NCBI RefSeq assembly: GCF_013385825.1
Contig: NZ_JACAPG010000027.1
Span: forward strand, 79,857 to 143,856
Direction of reading: 5' to 3'
DNA: 64,000 nt
From: Pseudomonas reactans
Lineage (GTDB): Bacteria; Pseudomonadota; Gammaproteobacteria; Pseudomonadales; Pseudomonadaceae
Position numbers and translations under genes: made by a program. The first letter of the stretch is position 1. Every line of letters begins with the position of its first letter. Below the pieces are notes generated by a model. That model was not told the DNA's origin and searched no databases. It saw only the letters and a list, made by a program, of their open reading frames with translations. Positions 45,682 to 54,152 of this stretch are shown one piece after another.

Positions 45682-46528
45682 GCTGGAATACCTGTTTCTC
45701 AATTGAAATAAAGTTGGTTAAAACCACAGCGTGGCTCTAACGCAGGCGTGAAATTCAGGGCTTGAGCGAACTTTCAACGCCGACAAAGTCTCGATCATTT
45801 CCAATTAAAAGTAAGCAGTCCGAATCCGAGAAACATGCAGGCCAATAGGCCATCATTCTGGAGGAATAAATATAATAAATACGATATCAATAACTATGGC
45901 TGTCAGATTTGAATGACACACAGATTATTCAATAAAAACAGTACAGTTAGTTCAGTCTACCTAACTAACCTGTTGAGGCCGTCGTCATTGAGGACGTGAT
46001 TGCGGTAGGACGATGCCTTTTCCACCCCGCCCCAAAAGCCGCAGGCAGGGAGGAAAACGGTTGCAGGCAGCCCTGGAAAAGGACCTACCCGATGCGCGTC
46101 AGGCCCGCCGTACCCAGGACGATGAGCAGCTCTTCAAACGCGATGAAGCGTTTGTCTTTCAGGTGAGGCCAGCGATCAACCGGATAATGGCCGGCTTTTT
46201 TGAGGCGTGTTCGGTCCATTGGCGCAAACGCTGTGGGCGGGCGTGTACCAAGGACGTCGACCCCCAGGGTGAAGTCGGTGCGTATCGCCCTCAGATGATG
46301 GGACGAGTCGAGTTCCGCGCCAGGCCAGCCCTGGAATCCCTTCATACACGTCGGCGTGGGCACGCCCCATATGGGCCACCCACTTGTGCGCGCCCTATGC
46401 TGCCTGGTCTTTACGGATGACTTGATTGGCGAAAAAGTTGAACTTCGAAATCCTGGATCTGCCGGCGTTGCTCATGCCTTTGGTGTTGTAACTGGAGACG
46501 CAGTCCAGAGGACTGAGTCTAGGCCGGG
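45682..46528. other. AT-rich promoter region and gene-less stretch between fimbrial operons
   Basis: 847 bases without a recognisable gene. The part 45700-46000 is much richer in A and T than the rest of the window and must hold the promoter of the CS1-type pilin. It includes an inverted repeat GTTAGTT (45946-45952) and AACTAAC (45963-45969). The part 46010-46528 returns to high GC and has short frames on both strands with no recognised motif. In alpha-type operons the chaperone gene often lies at this position; none is visible. Confidence 0.6.
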
Positions 46529-47494
46529 TCATGGCACCCCCATGATGAGTACGCCGCTACCGCTTATGGGCCCGGCGGTAGGCAGGGATCCCGCTCGTCG
46601 AACAAGGGTAAACGTCACGTCGTCGCCCCCCACGCTGTTGTCGATGCGGGTCAGGAATGAACCGCCGACTTGCACCGCAGTCCCCGCACGAAGCATGGCG
46701 GTGCCCACGTCAGGATTGGTCATCATCAGAAGGCGTGAGTCGAATGCGGATCGGGTGCCCTGGTAAGTGATGGTGATCGGTGAGTTGATCCCGCCAGTCG
46801 GGCAGGAGTAGGTGAGTCTGCGGTCGCTGCGAACGGTTGTCGTCAGTGGGTCAGTGCCTATTGCACGCTGGTGGACGTTACCGAAGTTGATGTCGATAGG
46901 GTTGTTGTTGTTGATCGTGCAGGTTGAAGGGGAAATGGAGAAGTTATTGGCGGCGGTGTACGTAATCATGAGCCCCCTCCTCGCGCCATCATAATTGTTT
47001 GTCTGGTTGAGTCGTAACACACCAAGGACGTCACCTATTCGAACGTCGATAGGGTTCGTGGGGTTGTTGTTTACCAAAATGTAGGGCGTTACATCGATTG
47101 GGTAAGCCGCGCCGTTATTGGCTAAGGTCGATATCCGAATGTTATACGGGACAGGGGTGTTGTAATACGCTCCGTTTATTCGTAAGCCGGTGCCTTGGCT
47201 GGCGAATTTGGGGCCGGCTGTCCAAGGAGCACCGGATATAGCCGCAGTTCCCCAATAGTCCTGAAATGTCGGATAAGGCTGGCCAGGTGTGAACCGGCAC
47301 TCCAATCTCACCCCTTCAAGGATAATGCGGGTTGCGTCCGAACCAAGCCGGACAGTGACGGGGACCTGTAGAGGCAGGGTTCCGTCGACCGCTATCCACG
47401 GTCCACCGTTCACACGGCAATCAGCCGCTCGGACGGTCGTAGCAATCCCCATTACGACTAGAAGCACCATGATTCCATCATAAAGTCGTTTCAT
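46529..47494 (-). CDS. Pap/Fim-like fimbrial tip adhesin
   Basis: A 321-residue exported protein at the end of the Pap-like operon. After a signal peptide (MVLLVVMGIATTVRA) it has an N-terminal domain with a Cys pair (ADCRVNGG; LECRF) and a C-terminal pilin domain starting near residue 190 with CTINNNNPIDINFGNV and YSCPTGG, the usual disulfide. Two-domain layout and operon position fit a receptor-binding tip protein. The Asn-rich linker is noticeable. GAGAG stands six bases before the ATG. The receptor cannot be predicted. Confidence 0.8.
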   Translation of the reverse strand: MKRLYDGIMVLLVVMGIATTVRAADCRVNGGPWIAVDGTLPLQVPVTVRLGSDATRIILEGVRLECRFTPGQPYPTFQDYWGTAAISGAPWTAGPKFASQGTGLRINGAYYNTPVPYNIRISTLANNGAAYPIDVTPYILVNNNPTNPIDVRIGDVLGVLRLNQTNNYDGARRGLMITYTAANNFSISPSTCTINNNNPIDINFGNVHQRAIGTDPLTTTVRSDRRLTYSCPTGGINSPITITYQGTRSAFDSRLLMMTNPDVGTAMLRAGTAVQVGGSFLTRIDNSVGGDDVTFTLVRRAGSLPTAGPISGSGVLIMGVP

Positions 47495-47571
47495 TTTGTT
47501 CTCTCATTGCGACTCTACCCAGACCTTGCCCTGCGAGCAGCCTGGATAGAGTTGAGGTTTGTCTGCGGCGT

Positions 47572-48120
47572 TTACGGATAGTCCAACGTAAACGTGGAGG
47601 TCACCGTATAGGTGCCGTGTCCGATGGTCTGATCACTGATGGCTTGCGGCTCACCCTGCACATAGGCCTTGAGCTCAATTACATTGCTGCCATTGCTCAA
47701 CACCTGTTCATCGCTGACGCTATTGAGGGGCAATGGCTTGTTGCTTGGCGTCTCCAAGCCGACCCCGATCCCCGAGGCGCCACTGCCACCATCCAGCGCG
47801 AACAGCCCCGGTAGAGCGGGGTTTTCCCTGCCACCGAACTGGATGGTGACCGTGTTGCCAATCGTGGTGTCGCAGTCCTCCAGGTGCACCTTGAAACCCT
47901 TACCCTGCGTGCGCGTATTGATGTAGAGGTGCTTGCTGGTCACGTCCCAGAGTTCCAACGTGATGGCCTCGTCACCCGGCCGAATCGTGCAAGCCTCTTC
48001 AACCAGGTTGCCCTTGAGGCTCAGGTTGTCCGCCGCATACGCACTGGGCATCAGGCCCCCGGCCAGCAGTAACGCCAGCCCGGCACATGACCAAGTCTTG
48101 TAAACGCTTTCATGTCGCAT
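47572..48120 (-). CDS. Fimbrial minor subunit
   Basis: A 182-residue exported pilin with signal peptide (LALLLAGGLMPSAYA) and the fimbrial Cys pair (EEACTIRP and LEDCDTT). The beta-zipper C-terminus, TYTVTSTFTLDYP, ends with the penultimate aromatic typical for chaperone-recognised pilins. It resembles pilins of the PapE/SmfA group. AGGAG precedes the ATG by eight bases. It lies between the tip adhesin and a PapF/PapK-like subunit gene. Confidence 0.85.
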   Translation of the reverse strand: MRHESVYKTWSCAGLALLLAGGLMPSAYAADNLSLKGNLVEEACTIRPGDEAITLELWDVTSKHLYINTRTQGKGFKVHLEDCDTTIGNTVTIQFGGRENPALPGLFALDGGSGASGIGVGLETPSNKPLPLNSVSDEQVLSNGSNVIELKAYVQGEPQAISDQTIGHGTYTVTSTFTLDYP

Positions 48121-48131
48121 CGACTCAGCTC

Positions 48132-48611
48132 CTACTCGTATTCGGCCAACAACGTGGCCACCGCTGCAAACCTGGCGGGGGCCAGCATTGCGCCGGGCTG
48201 TTTGACGGGCACCACTTCCAATACCGGCGGTGATGGCAGGGATATGTCCAAGCGCGTATTAAGTGGAAACGGCACGTTGTTCTGATACACCCGGATGCCC
48301 AACGCAGGCACATTGGTCTGCACCGCTGAGGCGTCATACGGCGTTGGTGTGCCGTTTACGCTCAGCTTCAGTTCCCACGGCAGCGTGGCCGGGCCGCAAC
48401 TGATGGTGTAGGCGAGCCCTTTGCGGTATTTCACACCGTCAACGCGCTTGACCCCGACATCGCCAAAATCCACTTCAATCGTGTTGCCGGCGTCAATGGT
48501 GCAAGGCGGTGGCTCGTTCAGCGTGCCACTGAAGGTCAGGTTGGCCGACGCTGCACTGCACAGGCCGATGGAGCACAATGCGAGCAACGCTCGTGGCTGC
48601 CAAAAGGTCAT
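48132..48611 (-). CDS. Fimbrial adaptor subunit (PapF/PapK-like)
   Basis: A 159-residue exported pilin with signal peptide and Cys pair (PPCTIDAGNTIEVDFGDV and TISCGPA). It is a clear paralogue of the next upstream subunit: both have PPC-I-x-GxT, a VDGVxYRxG motif and the segment VxVxxAGxxLxxxxFxAxATLxxxY. These features fit the adaptor or tip subunits of Pap and Mrf fimbriae. AGAGGA stands seven bases before the ATG. Confidence 0.85.
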   Translation of the reverse strand: MTFWQPRALLALCSIGLCSAASANLTFSGTLNEPPPCTIDAGNTIEVDFGDVGVKRVDGVKYRKGLAYTISCGPATLPWELKLSVNGTPTPYDASAVQTNVPALGIRVYQNNVPFPLNTRLDISLPSPPVLEVVPVKQPGAMLAPARFAAVATLLAEYE

Positions 48612-48624
48612 TGATCATTCCTCT

Positions 48625-49110
48625 TCATTGATAGTCGACCACCAGGGTGGCGGTCGCATCAAAGGCCCCTCCCGTCAGTGTGCTGCCCGCGCGCTTGACG
48701 GGTACCGCCTGCACCACCGGAAAGTTGGGATAGGTAAAATTCACGGCGGTATTGAGCGGCCAGTCGGCGCCGTTCACGAACAGCTTTACGCCAAGGTCCG
48801 GCTTGCGGGTCACGAGCACGCGGTTATCAAACGCAGCGCCCGTGCCCTTGAGTTCCAGGGTCAAGGCGTTGCTGAAAGGCGAATCACAGATGACGGTATA
48901 GGGCACGCCACGGCGGTAATTCACCCCGTCGACCCGCGACGTCAGCAAGTCATTGCCAAACGGCACATCGAGGGTCGTGCCGCTGTTAATGACGCACGGC
49001 GGCGGCGCGATGATGACCGCACGGATAGTCAAATTGGTGTTGTTGGCCTGCACACCTTGGCTGACAGCCCACAGCAGACCACCACCGAACAGCAGGGTTA
49101 ACTTAGCCAT
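48625..49110 (-). CDS. Fimbrial adaptor subunit (PapF/PapK-like)
   Basis: A 161-residue exported pilin with signal peptide and Cys pair (PPCVINSGTTLDVPFGN and VICDSP). It shares the motif VDGVNYRRG with the following gene and probably arose by duplication. The ATG at 49110 has AAGGG seven bases upstream; the ATG at 49128 lies inside the previous gene's end and lacks a ribosome site. Gaps to neighbours are about 10 bp on each side, so the subunit genes form one transcript. Confidence 0.83.
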   Translation of the reverse strand: MAKLTLLFGGGLLWAVSQGVQANNTNLTIRAVIIAPPPCVINSGTTLDVPFGNDLLTSRVDGVNYRRGVPYTVICDSPFSNALTLELKGTGAAFDNRVLVTRKPDLGVKLFVNGADWPLNTAVNFTYPNFPVVQAVPVKRAGSTLTGGAFDATATLVVDYQ

Positions 49111-49120
49111 CGTTCTGCCC

Positions 49121-49693
49121 TTACTCATAGTTGAGCCTGAAATCCACCACGGCCCGGTAGGCGCCGCTGGTCAACGCGGCGGCGGTGCGTGTGGGCTGTA
49201 CAAGCCAGGTCTGGGTGTTGCTGCCCAGCGGCAAGAACAACGGTTCGCCCCTTGAACCCAGCTGTACATCCCGCCCCAGTGCATCGGTCAATTGCAGACC
49301 CATCCCGGTCACGCCTTGCACTTTGACCAGGCGTGAATCCTCGTCATCGGCGGGCGCTAAAAACGCCACCGACAACACCGGTTGAAAGGCGCTCCAAGTC
49401 AGTCTCCCCGTACGCTCACTGCGGATGCTGCCGGCCGTGCGCTGGCAATCAGTGAAGCGCAGTTGAAACGCCACCGGTTTTGCCTGATCGCCAGGCCGTT
49501 GCAACTGGCTGGCCGACACCGCGCCCAGGTCGATCGTTTGGTGCAGCGAGGTCATTTCCAGGCTGCACGGGGTTTCATGCATCGACCCGGTAACGTTCAA
49601 CCGCCCATTCATGCCCTCGACATCCTCAGCGTGCGCTGGCCCGACAATGGCCAGTAACAGGCCACCCAAGCCCTTCACAATCTGCAACTTCAT
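49121..49693 (-). CDS. Fimbrial minor subunit after the chaperone remnant
   Basis: A 190-residue exported pilin with signal peptide (GGLLLAIVGPAHA) and Cys pair (TPCSLEM and TDCQRT). The motif IDLGAVSASQLQ after the first Cys and the C-terminal VVDFRLNYE are standard for pilins. In the Pap gene order the gene directly after the chaperone is papJ or papK; this one has a similar position but is longer than PapK. GGAG stands six bases before the ATG. Confidence 0.83.
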   Translation of the reverse strand: MKLQIVKGLGGLLLAIVGPAHAEDVEGMNGRLNVTGSMHETPCSLEMTSLHQTIDLGAVSASQLQRPGDQAKPVAFQLRFTDCQRTAGSIRSERTGRLTWSAFQPVLSVAFLAPADDEDSRLVKVQGVTGMGLQLTDALGRDVQLGSRGEPLFLPLGSNTQTWLVQPTRTAAALTSGAYRAVVDFRLNYE

Positions 49694-49714
49694 GACGTTC
49701 TCCAGCAGCAGGGG

Positions 49715-49887
49715 CTACTTATCAGGCGAGACTTGTGCACTCACGGTGCAAGCGCTGCCGGTGCAGGTGAAAGCCAACAGCGGACGTCCGCCGTACGGTC
49801 CAGGCCGACAGCGGCGTGGGCGCCCTGGCTCAAGCCGAGGGCCAGCAGCACAAGGGCCTGGAGTGAGAGGTGAATATTGAGCTTCAT
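49715..49887 (-). pseudogene. PapD-type fimbrial chaperone, collapsed by internal deletion
   Basis: The ATG overlaps the usher stop by 4 bp (ATGA), as in intact usher-chaperone pairs. The frame encodes a signal peptide and the first mature residues AAVGLDRT, the hallmark of PapD-like chaperones, then diverges and stops after 48 codons. Shifted by two bases, the following sequence encodes YGGRPLLAFTCTGSACTVSA and ends at TAG (49715-49717); this matches the C-terminal YGGRPVLSF-type ending of PapD. About 600 bases coding for the rest are missing, joined near GTACGG. No working chaperone can be made from this gene. Confidence 0.85.
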
Positions 49888-52478
49888 GAGGATGTGTTCT
49901 CCGTGTCGGTAGGCTTCCCGGTCAGCGAGGCTGGCTCGGGTGCAGATTGATCAGTGGCGGCCAGGCGGCAGCCCAGTTGCAGGGCATCGGTCAAGGCGTC
50001 AGCCGGCAAAACGACGGGCAGCGTGAGGGTGCATCGCTCGCTCCCTCCCCAACTCACGGTCATTGCTTCGCCCGCCTGAATGCCGCTCAGGTAAACCTGC
50101 CCGCCGTCGTTCACGATCCCGGTGTCTTGCTGTTTTGTGTTTTTCACCACTGCGCCGAAGGGCGGTGAACTGCCATCCGGCAGGCGCAGCACCGCCATGG
50201 CCTTCTCACCGGCAATCACGTCCAGGGAGCGATATCCAATGGCCCCTTCGGTGAGGGTCAGTTGCGTGACGGATTGAGTGGCTTCGACGTTGCTCGGCAA
50301 GCGCTCCAGGTCGACACTGGCCGCCGTACGCTGATAGCTGCCAATATCGGAGATCACCGCTTTGCCGAACGCGTTGCTGCGCGTCGGCGTGCCGTAACCG
50401 CGCACTGGCACATCGGGCACACCGCCGGTGTCCACCATCAGGCGGGTGCCGCCGGTACTGTTGGTTCGATGCAGCGCTCCACCATGCGGCGTGAGCGTGC
50501 CGCCGCCGCGAGCCGACGCACTGAGGCTGGTGTAATTACCTTCTTGTTGGCTGACGGCGAGGTCGATGTCGGCGTAGTCGCCGATATGACTCAGATAACC
50601 ACTGGCGGACTTGTTGCCGGCGCTGAGTTGGTAGCTATTGCGTTCATCGAGGCGATCGCTGTAGCGCGTTGAAAAACGGTTTTTGCCTGCGCCTCTGTTA
50701 GCGTCCATCGACAGCGTGCCGGTGCGCCCCAAAGGCAGGCTGACCGTCAGCGCCATGCCGTTGTCCTTGTAGTTGTAGTCCAGCGTGCGGTACAGGTTCA
50801 GGGACAAGCTCAGGTTCTTCACGGTGCCCACATTGAAGTAGCGTGATGCCGAAAGGTTCCAACGCTGAGTGGCGGGCCGCTCCCAATACGTCTGCTTGTT
50901 GTAGCTGGCGTAAACGGTGGTGCTCAGGTCACGAAACTGCTTGTTGACCGTCGCGGTATACAGGGCCTTGCTGCCGCCGATCGGTTTCCAGGATCCGTTC
51001 ACGTCAGGCCCGGCGAGTTCACCGTTGCGCCCGTAATGGCGAGCATCGAGGTATTCGCTCATGCTCAAGTAGTTCTTCTCGGAAAACCGGTAACCGGCAA
51101 AGGTGACTTGGCTGTCGTACTCTTCAAAGTGCTTGGAGTATTGAAGGCGGTAGGATTTACCCGAGAGTGCCTCGTTCCACACCGTTGCACGGGACTGAGT
51201 GGCATCAAGCGACACCGCACCAAACGCCAACAGGTCACGACCAACACCGGCCGTCAACGCGCGGTAATTGTTATCGGTGATACCGCCGCCAAACAGCGAC
51301 CAGCCATTGCTGACGCCCCACGAAAACTCGCCACTGCCGAAAAAGTTGCCATCCGCGCCGTACTGAAGATTGGACGGTCGCCCGGTCGCCAGTTTGTAAC
51401 GGACTTGCCCTGGACGCGTCAGGTAGGGAACGCCTGCGGTATCGACCTGGGAGGTATGTACCGTGCCGTCCTGCTCTTCGACCCGCACATCCAGCTTGCC
51501 GGTGACGGCGTCGTTAAGGTCCTGGATACGAAACGGCCCGGCCGCGACCAGCGTCTCATAGAGCACCCGGCCCTGCTGGCTGATGATGACCCTTGCGTTG
51601 GTTTTGGCCACCCCGACCACTTCCGGCGCGTAACCGCGCAAGTTGGGCGGCAACTGGCTTTCGTCCGAATTGAGGGCGGCACCGGTAAAGCGGAAGCTGT
51701 CAAACAGGTCCGAATACAGGTAGTTTTCGCCCACCACCAAGCGGGCTTTCAGCGCAGGAATGGCGCGGTAAGCGTAGTAACGGCTCCACTCCAGCGTCGA
51801 ACGCCGGGACGGCTGATCGCGGTCCTGGTCGACACGCCCCTGCCAATCGGCCCGCAGTCGCCAAGCCCCGGCATTCGCCCCCACCGTGCCGTTACCGCTG
51901 ACGTTATTGCGGGTGCCATCATCCCTTTGGTAGCTCGACTGCGCCGTCATGTTGTAGTCAACCAACAAACCCGGAACCCCATCATCCCAACGCGAGGGCG
52001 GGTCCCAGTTGATGGCGCTGTATTCAAGGTAGGCTTGGGGGAGGCTGATGTTCAGCGTGGAAGTCGCCAGATCGCCGCTGACTTCCATGCCTGGCAATCC
52101 TTGAATATCAAGACACTCCCCGCCTTTCCACCACGTGAGCTTGGCAGCACCGGACTCTTTGAGGCCCAGTTGTTCCACAAGCCCTTGGGATAAACAGGCC
52201 TGACTTCCTTTGGGATCATTATCGGGGGGATAAAACGCAACTGCTTGTTCGGCAATCGGCTGGTTATTGATTTGCACAACCATCGAATAAGTGCCCGGCA
52301 GAATAAACCCGCTGCGCGCAAACTGAGACAAGTCAATATTGGTGCGATCACTGAGATCAAGAACGTCGGTATTAAACTCGATATCCCCTGCACCCCATGC
52401 AGTTCCTGCCAAGGACATCAATCCACCCACAAGCAGACCCGGACGGAACGCTTTTTTAATTTTCGACGCATTCAACAT
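49884..52478 (-). CDS. Pap/Fim-type outer-membrane fimbrial usher
   Basis: An 864-residue usher. It has a signal peptide, the N-terminal chaperone-binding domain beginning DIEFNTDVLDLSDRTNIDLS, the 24-strand barrel with plug (RGYAPEVVGVAKTNARVIIS near residue 275), and C-terminal domains ending with a Cys pair (RCTLTLP and LGCRLA). Length and motifs are normal, and the frame is intact. It follows the PapH-like gene by 19 bp. It is the secretion pore for the pilins of this operon but its own chaperone gene is broken. Confidence 0.92.
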   Translation of the reverse strand: MLNASKIKKAFRPGLLVGGLMSLAGTAWGAGDIEFNTDVLDLSDRTNIDLSQFARSGFILPGTYSMVVQINNQPIAEQAVAFYPPDNDPKGSQACLSQGLVEQLGLKESGAAKLTWWKGGECLDIQGLPGMEVSGDLATSTLNISLPQAYLEYSAINWDPPSRWDDGVPGLLVDYNMTAQSSYQRDDGTRNNVSGNGTVGANAGAWRLRADWQGRVDQDRDQPSRRSTLEWSRYYAYRAIPALKARLVVGENYLYSDLFDSFRFTGAALNSDESQLPPNLRGYAPEVVGVAKTNARVIISQQGRVLYETLVAAGPFRIQDLNDAVTGKLDVRVEEQDGTVHTSQVDTAGVPYLTRPGQVRYKLATGRPSNLQYGADGNFFGSGEFSWGVSNGWSLFGGGITDNNYRALTAGVGRDLLAFGAVSLDATQSRATVWNEALSGKSYRLQYSKHFEEYDSQVTFAGYRFSEKNYLSMSEYLDARHYGRNGELAGPDVNGSWKPIGGSKALYTATVNKQFRDLSTTVYASYNKQTYWERPATQRWNLSASRYFNVGTVKNLSLSLNLYRTLDYNYKDNGMALTVSLPLGRTGTLSMDANRGAGKNRFSTRYSDRLDERNSYQLSAGNKSASGYLSHIGDYADIDLAVSQQEGNYTSLSASARGGGTLTPHGGALHRTNSTGGTRLMVDTGGVPDVPVRGYGTPTRSNAFGKAVISDIGSYQRTAASVDLERLPSNVEATQSVTQLTLTEGAIGYRSLDVIAGEKAMAVLRLPDGSSPPFGAVVKNTKQQDTGIVNDGGQVYLSGIQAGEAMTVSWGGSERCTLTLPVVLPADALTDALQLGCRLAATDQSAPEPASLTGKPTDTENTSS

Positions 52479-52497
52479 GAAAGCAACCCATCAATGT

Positions 52498-53058
52498 TCA
52501 AAAGTATTCCAACTTGAACCGCACGGCGGCTGCGTGAGCCCCGGGCGCCAACGGCAGTCCGTTGCCAACAAGGCGAAGCGTGTAGTTGAGTGTCATGTCA
52601 CCCTCAGCCAGCGGGCGCAGTGCCATCGGCACCCCCGGCACACTCTCCTCACCCGTCGAATCCCAGATATGCAAGGCAACGCCCTGGGAATCGCCAAAGG
52701 CTGCAAAGGAGCGACCGTCCCTGTCGGGAGCCCCGTCAAACGTGACCCGCAGGTGCTCCCAATCAGGCAAGTTGACGCCGGGGCGCAACGGATCAGGGCG
52801 AGTCAGCGTGCAATTGACCAGGCGCAACTGGAAGGGGTGTGGTGCTCCCAGTGCATTGCGCAACAGCCGGCCGATGGGTTCGGGCGTCATGTCGATGGTT
52901 TGATCGACACTGGCCAGTTCCAGCCCGCAGGCAGAGTCAATGACCTGTCCACCCAGCGTGACAATGCCCTCGCCTTGCGCATCGGCTTGCGCGTAAACCC
53001 AAGGATTGATGAACACCGTCAGTGAAGAGGCAATAGCGAGGTGTATGAATGTTTTCAC
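52498..53058 (-). CDS. PapH-like fimbrial anchor/terminator subunit
   Basis: A 186-residue exported pilin-like protein with Cys pair (SACGLEL and VNCTL) and a late Lys-Leu-Glu-Tyr-Phe ending. Its place between the major pilin and the usher is that of PapH, which ends rod growth and anchors it. The GTG at 53058, preceded by GGGAG six bases before, is chosen over an upstream start because it gives a normal signal peptide (TFIHLAIASSLTVFINPWVYA region). Confidence 0.8.
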   Translation of the reverse strand: MKTFIHLAIASSLTVFINPWVYAQADAQGEGIVTLGGQVIDSACGLELASVDQTIDMTPEPIGRLLRNALGAPHPFQLRLVNCTLTRPDPLRPGVNLPDWEHLRVTFDGAPDRDGRSFAAFGDSQGVALHIWDSTGEESVPGVPMALRPLAEGDMTLNYTLRLVGNGLPLAPGAHAAAVRFKLEYF

Positions 53059-53109
53059 CGTTATCTCCCGCCAGCTTCCCCCCGCCACTCAACGTGGCGG
53101 GGGAAACAC

Positions 53110-53631
53110 TTACTGATAAGCCAAGGTGAAATTGGTGACCGCGCTGAAATTGCCAGGGACGATTGGAGCCGTCGCTGCGCCTTGTACATAGGCACCGAAC
53201 TCCAACGTGTTGTCGCCGGCAGAAATGGCCTGCGGCGTGGTGGGAACGCCCAACTCAATGAGTTTGCTGCCGTGGGTCATCATGATGCCCACGCCGCCTG
53301 CACCACCGACGGTACCGATCGCACCCGGCACAACGGTGGAAGGCGCCGCTGTAAAGGTGGTGGTCACTGTGTTGTCGGTGAGGCCCGTCAGATCGCAGCC
53401 CTCAAGCTCAATCCGTACAGGTCGGGCTTCAGACTTGCCTCCGGATTGCAGCTGATGCTTTGCGATCGCGCCCAAGTGAACCGACTGATCCACGGACTCA
53501 GGCTTGATAGAGCAGGCACCCGAATGGACCGACCCAATGAACGTAACGGTTCCGTCCGCCGCTTGAGCGACGGAAGCCGAACCCATCAGCAGGCCGAGAG
53601 ACAACAGTGCAGTTTTCATTTTGGTATTCAT
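53110..53631 (-). CDS. Fimbrial major subunit (PapA-like)
   Basis: A 173-residue pilin, first gene of the Pap-like operon. Signal peptide (LLSLGLLMGSASVAQAA), mature start ADGTVTFIGSVHSGACSIKP, Cys pair (GACSI and EGCDL), and beta-zipper ending VTNFTLAYQ. Composition (Gly, Thr, Ala) and position fit the rod-forming subunit. The start is either the ATG at 53631 or at 53619; the first has a weak GAGTG site. An AT-rich region of about 500 bases upstream holds its promoter. Confidence 0.87.
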   Translation of the reverse strand: MNTKMKTALLSLGLLMGSASVAQAADGTVTFIGSVHSGACSIKPESVDQSVHLGAIAKHQLQSGGKSEARPVRIELEGCDLTGLTDNTVTTTFTAAPSTVVPGAIGTVGGAGGVGIMMTHGSKLIELGVPTTPQAISAGDNTLEFGAYVQGAATAPIVPGNFSAVTNFTLAYQ

Positions 53632-54152
53632 TAGCAAACACTCACACATTGATAAAAGAAACCCTGCCGCAGGAATGCGAAGGACTATCAGTTAAGCGAC
53701 GACCAGGTGGTAATCCTTGATTTAGTTCGGCAAAAAGTTGAGTGCACACAGGGTCACTGCGGTTCTGTTTTTCCAACTATTTGCATTGCAAATCTGGAAC
53801 CCGTTCGAAGCCAGGCAAGTTTCAATGTTCGCCTTGAGAATGTAAGCCGGGAAATTCAACACGTTGCGTAGCCCTGTTACATCAGGACATATAGGAAGAA
53901 TATGGCAATTTGCCAAAACTTTTAAAACAGCTGTAAGAATCAGACTACAACTGCACTAATGAGAATAGTTTAGTTAAGGAAGCGTATGTAAGAAGCAGAT
54001 TACATTCACTCAAAATAACCATGTTTACTTGAGCAAGATTAACTAACGAATAAAAGAGTGCTCCAGGAAATGGAAACCGTCTGTCGGAAGCCCTTGCGAG
54101 CCTCACAAGATATATCTTAAGTTATATCTAGACACACACAGAGGCTCCTACC
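53632..54152. other. AT-rich fimbrial promoter region
   Basis: 521 bases between the pilin gene and the divergent yqjI gene. The part 53700-54060 is strongly AT-rich against the GC-rich neighbours, as expected for a horizontally gained promoter bound by MvaT/H-NS-like proteins. A 64-codon frame at 53722-53916 has no recognisable feature. The yqjI operator lies at the right end (54108-54129). Confidence 0.6.
54108..54129. promoter_or_regulatory. Probable YqjI (PadR-type) operator
   Basis: AGATATATCT at 54108-54117 is a perfect palindrome. TATATCT occurs again 12 bases on (54123-54129). It lies 24 bases before the yqjI start and likely overlaps the promoter of yqjI-yqjH, allowing autoregulation. 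Confidence 0.65.

Noticed and set aside
42889..45711. 940-codon open frame antisense to the CS1-type usher and pilin
   Set aside because: A shadow frame; it runs through two genes with clear signal peptides and family motifs on the other strand.
46085..46363. 92-codon minus-strand frame upstream of the CS1-type pilin
   Set aside because: No family resemblance, no clear ribosome site, and overlapping frames on both strands look equally good. A remnant of a lost gene is possible but unproven.
53722..53916. 64-codon frame in the AT-rich region before the major pilin
   Set aside because: No ribosome site or recognisable feature, and long frames appear easily by chance here. It could be real but cannot be supported.
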